DNA from: Actomonas aquatica
Lineage (GTDB): Bacteria > Verrucomicrobiota > Verrucomicrobiia > Opitutales > Opitutaceae
Reading direction: 5' to 3'
Length of the DNA stretch: 64,000 bases
Assembly: GCF_019679435.2 (NCBI RefSeq)
Contig: NZ_CP139781.1
Coordinates: forward strand, 4,522,001-4,586,000
The notes under the pieces: generated by a model
Database searches by the model: none
What the model was told of the DNA's origin: nothing
The model's input: the letters and a program-made list of their open reading frames with translations, nothing else
Position numbers and translations under genes: made by a program
Shown here: positions 59,175 through 64,000 of the stretch, in pieces
How the letters are laid out: every line of letters starts with the position of its first letter
How positions within the stretch are numbered: position 1 is the first letter of the stretch

Positions 59175-59377
59175 AAAAGGCGGGCGTGGAGCGCGGACAG
59201 CAGACCGAGCAGGACCACATAAAGAGCGATGTCGAAGAGGCCGCGGTGCCACACGAAGGTGTAGGCGTTGGCCAGGGCGAGGAGGCGCCGCAGGCCGAAC
59301 TGGAGAACCAGCGCGGTCACCGCCAAGACGAGCAAGGTGGGCACGTAGACGCCGTAGAGATTGAGTTCAGCATGCAT
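59171..59377 (-). CDS. DUF1656 small membrane protein (AaeX-like)
   Basis: 68 aa from ATG 59377. Two membrane helices (GVYVPTLLVLAVTALVLQFG; 'FDIALYVVLLGLLSALHA') and the typical DUF1656 start 'MHAELNLYGVYVP'. It is the small subunit of aaeXAB-type efflux loci, with overlaps on both sides (11 bp with FUSC, 4 bp with the HlyD gene). Confidence 0.9.
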   Translation of the reverse strand: MHAELNLYGVYVPTLLVLAVTALVLQFGLRRLLALANAYTFVWHRGLFDIALYVVLLGLLSALHARLL

Positions 59378-61424
59378 GGCGGAGCGTGGGTGAGTGGGAG
59401 TCGGCGGTGTGCAAATCAGGCGGAGCGGCGTCGGGGAAAAAGGCGCGGCGGAGGCCGACGAGGGCGTTGATGGCGATCCGGCCGGCCGGGTGGTCACCGA
59501 GGTTGGCTTGCAGGGCGTGGTCGATGTGGGTGAGCAAATCGGGTGAGGGGGGCGGCGGGGCGTGATGCGGCCGGTGGGCGCGGTAGTGGCGGGCGACATC
59601 GTGCAGGGTCACGTCGACCGTCGTGGCGGCAGCCGTGGGCAGCTGCGCCCGCTGCTCCTGCAGCGCGAGGATGTTGAACCCGATGCGCAGCTCGGCGAGG
59701 CCGTCGACCTGCGACAGGCGGGCGTTGTCGAGTCCGGCGAGGCGGGGCACGAGTCGACCGAGGCGATCGAGCATGCGGGCGGAAAGGGTGGCGTGGTCCT
59801 GGCGGTGGCGACCCTCGGCGAGTTTGGCGAGATCCCGCCAGCCGGCGTGAACGAGGCGGTGGGCGGCGAGCTCGGCGCCGAAGGGCCGCGTGATCATCGA
59901 GCAGGCGAGCGCGAAGGTGATGCCGGCGAGGTTGGCGAGGGCGGAGTTGGTGAAGGTCGCGAAGTCGCCGCTGTAGCGGTTCTGCAGCGGCACGAACAAC
60001 GCGACGTGCAGCATGATGAGATTGGACGCGGTGCCGATGGCGCGGCGGTTGGTGAGCGCGCCGAAAATGAGGAACAGCGGGGCGAAAATCAGCACCAGCA
60101 TCTCGAAGCTGTGCACGAGGGGCATGAGCCCAAACACATAACCGGCGGCGATTGGCAGACTGGCCACCGTCCACACCCACATGCCCACGATCAACTTCGC
60201 CGGCGTGTCGCTCTGGGCGAAGAGGGATGCGGCCACCGCGGCCATCATGGCGAAGACGCCGCCGTTGTCCCAGCCGGAGTAGATCCAGATCAGGCACGCG
60301 GCAAACACGGTGAGCACCACCATGACGGCGTTGAACGCCATGAGCCCGTGGTCGTGATGGCGGGCGCCGTTGGCTGCGCGGCGATAGCGCAAAGGATGGT
60401 CGGCAACGGCTGCGGGTTCGCGCGCGGCGATGCGGCGCTGCAGCGACAGGCAGTCCTCCCACAGGTCGATCAACTCGCGCAAGCGCTCGAGCGTGCCGGT
60501 CACGATGAGGTCGTCCCAACCTTGGCGGGCGGCGGTGGGTTCGAGTTCCTCGAGTCGGGCGCGGAACAGCTCGGCCTCCTCGGGCTCGGCGTCGCGTCGC
60601 ATCCACGCGGCGACATTGTCGAGCAGGCTGCGAATATCGGCCGGAATGCCCTGCGGACGGCGGGCGAGCGCGTGCAGGCGGTTGGCCACCGAGGAGAGCG
60701 TCGGCAACAGCATGAGCAGGCGGCCGCGCAATTCACGGGCGGCGCCCGCGAGGTCGCGGGTGGCCGCGTCGTAGCCGAGTTGGCTGATGATGAGATCGAG
60801 GTTGGCTACGTCGGCCGCCAAACGCTGACGCGAGAGCGGGGTGGTGAGACTCGCACCGTCGCCGCGCAGGATCGACTCGGCCCAATCGGCCGCGTCGCCC
60901 AACCACGTTTGGATACGCGCCGACAGCACCGAGCCCACGCTGGTGGGAAACACGATCGCGCCGATCACGCTGGCGCAGGTGATGCCGATCTCGATTTCTT
61001 CAAACCGCGCCAGCGCCACGTCGAAGATGGACTCCGGGTTGCCCACGGTGGGCAGGGCGACGAGGGCCAGCGTATAGCCAGCGAGCATGAACACGTAGCT
61101 GCGCGACGTGCGGTCCAACATGGAGATGAACAGCAGGCAGCCGGTCCAAACCGCGACGACGAGGCTGAACAGAATCGGCGTATCGACGAAGAGCGGCATG
61201 AACAGCACCGCAGCGCTCGCGCCGATCAAGGTGCCCATGACTCGAAAGAGACCCTTGGAACTCGTCGCGCCGGCGAGCGGGTTGGCCACGATGTAGACCG
61301 CCGCCACCGCCCAGTAGGGACTGGGCAGGTCGAAGGACAGCGCGATGAACAGCGCCAGCATCGCGGAGAAGAAGGTCTTCGCGCCAAACAACCAGTCCCG
61401 CCAATGCGGCCAGTAAGCGCTCAT
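59367..61424 (-). CDS. FUSC-family efflux permease (AaeB/YccS-like)
   Basis: 685 aa. Two membrane blocks, residues about 13-165 (FFSAMLALFIALSFDLPSPYWAVAAVYIV, family motif 'YWAVAAVYI') and about 365-510 (FNAVMVVLTVFAACLIWIYSGW, 'ASLPIAAGYVFGLMPLVHSF'), separated and followed by cytoplasmic helical domains. FUSC proteins export aromatic acids. Start and stop overlap the neighbouring marR (4 bp) and DUF1656 genes (11 bp), giving one operon marR-FUSC-DUF1656-HlyD. Confidence 0.93.
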   Translation of the reverse strand: MSAYWPHWRDWLFGAKTFFSAMLALFIALSFDLPSPYWAVAAVYIVANPLAGATSSKGLFRVMGTLIGASAAVLFMPLFVDTPILFSLVVAVWTGCLLFISMLDRTSRSYVFMLAGYTLALVALPTVGNPESIFDVALARFEEIEIGITCASVIGAIVFPTSVGSVLSARIQTWLGDAADWAESILRGDGASLTTPLSRQRLAADVANLDLIISQLGYDAATRDLAGAARELRGRLLMLLPTLSSVANRLHALARRPQGIPADIRSLLDNVAAWMRRDAEPEEAELFRARLEELEPTAARQGWDDLIVTGTLERLRELIDLWEDCLSLQRRIAAREPAAVADHPLRYRRAANGARHHDHGLMAFNAVMVVLTVFAACLIWIYSGWDNGGVFAMMAAVAASLFAQSDTPAKLIVGMWVWTVASLPIAAGYVFGLMPLVHSFEMLVLIFAPLFLIFGALTNRRAIGTASNLIMLHVALFVPLQNRYSGDFATFTNSALANLAGITFALACSMITRPFGAELAAHRLVHAGWRDLAKLAEGRHRQDHATLSARMLDRLGRLVPRLAGLDNARLSQVDGLAELRIGFNILALQEQRAQLPTAAATTVDVTLHDVARHYRAHRPHHAPPPPSPDLLTHIDHALQANLGDHPAGRIAINALVGLRRAFFPDAAPPDLHTADSHSPTLRHAC

Positions 61425-61894
61425 GGGCGGCGAGGAGACTCGAGCTGCGCGGCGAAGCTGTGGCAGTCGATCGTCTCAAACAGCGAGAGCACGCGGATGG
61501 TGGCCTCGAGGTCGGCGCGCGGGACGTCGGCGAGCAGGCGACTGCGCAGGTTGACCAGGATCACCTCCACCTTGCTGACCAAGCTTTCGCCCTCGGGTGT
61601 GAGCCACAGGTTTTTGGCGCGGCGATCCTTGGGGTCGACGGTGCGGGAGACCAGGCCGAGCTTCTCGAGTTGGTCGAGCAAGCGCACCAGCGACGGACCC
61701 TCGATACCGATTTGGGCGGCCAACTGCACCTGCTTCACGCCTCCGCCCATGCGGCTGATCCAGAGCAAGGGAGCGGTAAGGGCCTCGGAAATGTTTTGGG
61801 CGGCCATCGCCTGTTCGGCCACGCGCCGCCACTGTCGGCCTGCGTGGAGCAGGGAGGAAGTCAGCACGCGGCGCTCGTTATCCAGCTTGGTCAT
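61421..61894 (-). CDS. MarR-family transcriptional regulator
   Basis: 157 aa from ATG 61894 (a TTG two codons earlier is less likely). Winged-helix block 'QVQLAAQIGIEGPSLVRLLDQLEKLGLVSR' and wing 'DPKDRRAKNLWLTPEG' with the DxR signature of MarR. It is the first gene of the efflux operon and thus likely its repressor, released by a phenolic or aromatic acid. The AT-rich region directly before it has two copies of ctaattaa (61912-61919 and 61927-61934) that may be its operator. Confidence 0.93.
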   Translation of the reverse strand: MTKLDNERRVLTSSLLHAGRQWRRVAEQAMAAQNISEALTAPLLWISRMGGGVKQVQLAAQIGIEGPSLVRLLDQLEKLGLVSRTVDPKDRRAKNLWLTPEGESLVSKVEVILVNLRSRLLADVPRADLEATIRVLSLFETIDCHSFAAQLESPRRP

Positions 61895-61904
61895 GGCCAA
61901 GAGA

Positions 61905-61945
61905 TAGCATTCTAATTAATAGGAAGCTAATTAAATTGTCACTTT
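61905..61945 (-). promoter_or_regulatory. Candidate promoter/operator of the MarR efflux operon
   Basis: The only strongly AT-rich stretch nearby. ctaattaa occurs at 61912-61919 and 61927-61934, 15 bp apart. On the minus strand a gtgaca box is followed 15 bp later by tattaa, a weak -35/-10 pair. Overlap of the repeats with this promoter would suit repression by MarR. Confidence 0.45.
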
Positions 61946-61990
61946 TCTGGGGCGACGGGGAGGAGCTAGAGCGCGGCGCGCGGGGGCGAA

Positions 61991-63082
61991 TCAGAGCCCC
62001 AGTTCGTAGCGGGCGCTGCGGCCGGCGCCGACGGGGACGAAGGCGCCGAGCTCGACGAGGTGCTGGAGGTCGCGGGTGGCGGTGGCTTTGGAGACGCGGT
62101 TGAGCGAGACGTATTTGCGCGCGTTCATCCCGCCTTCGAAGCCACCGGGACCCGCATCGAGCATGCGTCGCACGGTGCGCAGCTGGCGGGCGTTGAGGTG
62201 GTCGCGGTGGCGATCGAAGAACCGCGCCTGATTCAGCACAAACATAACCAGCGCCTCGGCGTCGTGCTGGGCGGCGAGCACCGTGGCGACGAAGTAATGC
62301 AGCCACGGCGTGATCTCGTTGCTGCGCTGCGCGGTCTCCAGCGCGTCGTAGTAGCGTGACCGGTGTGCCTCGATCGTGCGCGAGAGGCTCAACGTGGCCG
62401 GTCGACCGAGCCCTTGCGACAGGGCTTTTTCGGCGAGGGCGCGGCCGATGCGTCCGTTGCCGTCCTCGAAGGGGTGGATGGATTCAAAGTAGAGGTGGGC
62501 GACCGCCGCGCGCACCGGCGCTGCGCCGAGCGAGTGGCGGGAGTCGTTGAACCACGCGATGAACCGCGCCATCTCCGCGGGCACTTGGGCGGAGGGCGGG
62601 GCTTCGAAGTGCAGCTTCGCTTTTCCGACGGCGCCCGAGACGACCTGCATCGGTTCGGCGTGGGTTCGCCATGCGCCAGCGAGGACGCGGCGATCGCCTT
62701 GCATCAGGGTGCGGTGCCAGGCGAACAGGGTCTCTTCAGTCAGGGGAGCATCCCAGGACTCGCGCACCGCGACCATCATTTCTCCGGCGCCGGCGGAGGC
62801 TCGGTCGGTCTGCGGGGGCGGGGCATCGGCCAGTCCCAGCCGGTGCCGCACCGAAGACATCACGTCGGGGCGGCTCAGGTATTCGCCCTCGATGGCGGAG
62901 GTTTTGACCGCTTCCGCGACCATGAGCTGGACCAAGGCGTCGGTGCGGTCGTGGGCATCCAGACCTTTCAGGAGTCCGGTCACTTGCCCGGCTTGGTCGG
63001 CGCAGCGCAGCAGATCGGCCTCCACCGCCGTGAGATCATAGCGGAAGTTTGGCCAATCGGGCTGCTGCCAATTGAAGGACAT
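61991..63082 (-). CDS. Fic-family enzyme with C-terminal winged helix
   Basis: 363 aa. N-terminal DUF4172-like part, then the Fic core with canonical 'HPFEDGNGRIGR' (residues 203-214): catalytic His203 and phosphate-binding GNGR. Such enzymes usually transfer AMP from ATP to a protein hydroxyl. A class II inhibitory helix is visible: T61-S-A-I-E65-G66, whose glutamate blocks ATP until relieved. The last 80 residues (LNARQLRTVRRMLDAG, 'YVSLNRVSKATATRDLQHLV') form a winged helix. Two 29-bp palindromes overlap and precede the start, so self-regulation is likely. Monocistronic and divergent from ftsK. No antitoxin gene is adjacent. Confidence 0.93.
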   Translation of the reverse strand: MSFNWQQPDWPNFRYDLTAVEADLLRCADQAGQVTGLLKGLDAHDRTDALVQLMVAEAVKTSAIEGEYLSRPDVMSSVRHRLGLADAPPPQTDRASAGAGEMMVAVRESWDAPLTEETLFAWHRTLMQGDRRVLAGAWRTHAEPMQVVSGAVGKAKLHFEAPPSAQVPAEMARFIAWFNDSRHSLGAAPVRAAVAHLYFESIHPFEDGNGRIGRALAEKALSQGLGRPATLSLSRTIEAHRSRYYDALETAQRSNEITPWLHYFVATVLAAQHDAEALVMFVLNQARFFDRHRDHLNARQLRTVRRMLDAGPGGFEGGMNARKYVSLNRVSKATATRDLQHLVELGAFVPVGAGRSARYELGL

Positions 63083-63110
63083 GAGCCGAATAGACGGCTT
63101 AATCGGCTCA
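63082..63110. promoter_or_regulatory. Palindromic operator-like site 1 over the fic start codon
   Basis: 29 bp with arms tgagccga/tcggctca. Its first base is also the first base of the fic ATG (minus strand). Same length and arms as site 2. Confidence 0.65.
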
Positions 63111-63126
63111 CAATAAAGCTAAAACG

Positions 63127-63155
63127 TGAGCCGATTATGGGCCGTAATCGGCTCA
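63127..63155. promoter_or_regulatory. Palindromic operator-like site 2 upstream of fic
   Basis: 29 bp with 11-bp arms tgagccgatta/taatcggctca, placed 45 bp centre to centre from site 1 (about four helical turns). Suited to cooperative binding of a dimeric winged-helix protein. Confidence 0.65.
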
Positions 63156-63232
63156 TGGGCGGCGGGGCAAAAGTCTTTGGACGGCTGCTTGCAGGGGGCG
63201 CGGCGAACGTCCTAGCGTGGTCGTTTCGCCTG

Positions 63233-64000
63233 ATGCCGACACCTGCCACGTCCCTGCCTGACCCGATACCCGAGACACCCCGTGAGGAACTTGAACCTGC
63301 TCAAAATCAACACTTAAGCGATGACGAGCGCCAGCTCGCGGCGTGGCGCGAGGGGCTGGAGCAACGGCTGGAGGAGCGGGCGCAGATCCGGGCGCGGCAT
63401 CGCGATCAGTTGGAGGATGCCTACGAGCATCTGCAGTCGCTGCGGGATGGCGTGAACGACCGGGCGGTGCCCGATGATCCGTCGGGTTTCGTGACCGTGC
63501 CCGATGCGGCCGAGGTCGCCGCGGCGGCCGCCCCCGAGCCGGTGCGTCTGCCGGATCCGTTTACGCCGGAGGATTTGGTGAACTACCAGATGCCGTCGCT
63601 CGAGTTGCTACGCTCGGCGGAGGGCGACGTGGGCGTCTACCGTCAGCCGGAGGACGTGGCGGTCGACAAGGCCAAGCTCCAGGACGCCTTGGACAGTTTT
63701 GCGGTTGATGCGCTGGTGCAGGACGCGATCGTGGGTCCGCGCGTGACCCAATATCTGGTGCGGCCGGGCTTCGGTGTGCGGGTGGAGGCGATCGCCTCGC
63801 TCGACAAAAACATCGCGCTGGCGATGTCGGCCAACGCGGTGCGCATTCAGGCGCCGATTCCCGGTGAGCAATTTGTGGGCGTGGAGGTGCCGCATCAGCA
63901 CAGTGCGCCGCTGGCCTTGCGCAGCTCGTTGGAAAACGCGGCGTGGCGCGGCAGCACGGCCGATCTGCCGCTCATGTTGGGTGTCGATGTGACCGGCCGT
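63233..64000 (+). CDS. ftsK: DNA translocase FtsK, N-terminal part (3' end off window)
   Basis: 256 codons from ATG 63233 to the right edge. The start has no membrane helices: a proline- and charge-rich stretch and a coiled-coil-like segment (ERQLAAWREGLEQRLEERAQ) come first. From about residue 170 the sequence matches the FtsK alpha/beta domains: 'VGPRVTQYLVRPGFGVRVEA', 'ASLDKNIALAMSANAVRIQA', 'APIPGEQFVGVEVPH' and the beginning of 'LPLMLGVDVTGR', which leads into the Walker A. FtsK pumps DNA during chromosome segregation at division. The short, membrane-less N-terminus suggests a soluble SpoIIIE/FtsK variant, or that a membrane part is encoded elsewhere. Confidence 0.85.
   Translation, partial: MPTPATSLPDPIPETPREELEPAQNQHLSDDERQLAAWREGLEQRLEERAQIRARHRDQLEDAYEHLQSLRDGVNDRAVPDDPSGFVTVPDAAEVAAAAAPEPVRLPDPFTPEDLVNYQMPSLELLRSAEGDVGVYRQPEDVAVDKAKLQDALDSFAVDALVQDAIVGPRVTQYLVRPGFGVRVEAIASLDKNIALAMSANAVRIQAPIPGEQFVGVEVPHQHSAPLALRSSLENAAWRGSTADLPLMLGVDVTGR

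Noticed and set aside
59562-61907. 781-codon plus-strand frame opposite FUSC and MarR
   Set aside because: Rich in H, R, G and E without any motif, and it crosses two well-recognised minus-strand genes.

Overview
The window is a GC-rich chromosomal stretch that looks like a member of the Verrucomicrobiota, most likely family Opitutaceae. The signs are a PEP-CTERM protein built of passenger-type repeats, FG-GAP/ASPIC-UnbV proteins, dense ATGA-overlapping operons, no obvious Shine-Dalgarno signal before most genes, a MoxR/DUF58/DUF4129/SpoIIM cluster, and small palindromic repeats scattered between and inside genes. The taxonomic call is inference from gene content. There is no rRNA, no complete tRNA, no CRISPR array and no recognisable phage or transposase gene.

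Layout. 1-6.1 kb: a cytochrome b/multihaem cytochrome c fusion co-transcribed with an FG-GAP protein (cut by the left edge), divergent from a second FG-GAP/ASPIC-UnbV protein. 6.1-9.6 kb: an amidase and a ClC chloride channel whose frame is broken by two compensating indels. 9.6-12.3 kb: an AT-richer accessory patch with a DUF4365 (PD-(D/E)XK-like) gene, the 3' half of a tRNA-Leu(UAG), a 59-bp direct repeat and an array of small hairpins, which together look like the scar of an integrated element. 12.3-16.1 kb: a two-gene polysaccharide operon (GH28 and an (alpha/alpha)6 glycosidase-like protein). 16.3-23.3 kb: a six-gene operon with two TPR proteins, ExbB, two ExbD and a VWA protein in the TonB position. 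23.4-29.7 kb: glyoxalase I, then on the minus strand Ogg, alpha-E, ATP-grasp, a small exported protein and an oligopeptide-binding lipoprotein.

29.8-43.4 kb: a long plus-strand series of GYF/RDD/zinc-ribbon membrane proteins leading into DUF4129, DUF4350, MoxR, DUF58, SpoIIM and RDD genes, then an ECF sigma factor and an anti-sigma-like VWA protein, closed by a strong terminator. 43.5-50.3 kb: a large PEP-CTERM repeat protein, then an operon of outer-membrane barrel, cupredoxin and class III nucleotide cyclase. 50.3-54.6 kb: a tesA-ybbA-ybbP-like locus, interrupted by a nuclease-family GxxExxY gene bounded by perfect 30-bp inverted repeats. 54.6-58.2 kb: AraC regulator, Cys-nucleophile hydrolase, carboxymuconolactone-decarboxylase-like protein and acetyltransferase. 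58.3-61.9 kb: a MarR-controlled AaeXAB-type efflux operon. 62-63.1 kb: a Fic enzyme with its own DNA-binding tail and two palindromes over its start. 63.2 kb to the end: the start of ftsK.

The strongest candidates for something little described are the GxxExxY gene in inverted repeats (with gene-less relatives between the exbD genes), the ExbB/ExbD/ExbD/VWA operon, the self-regulating Fic locus, and an ogg gene that carries two different repeat elements in frame.
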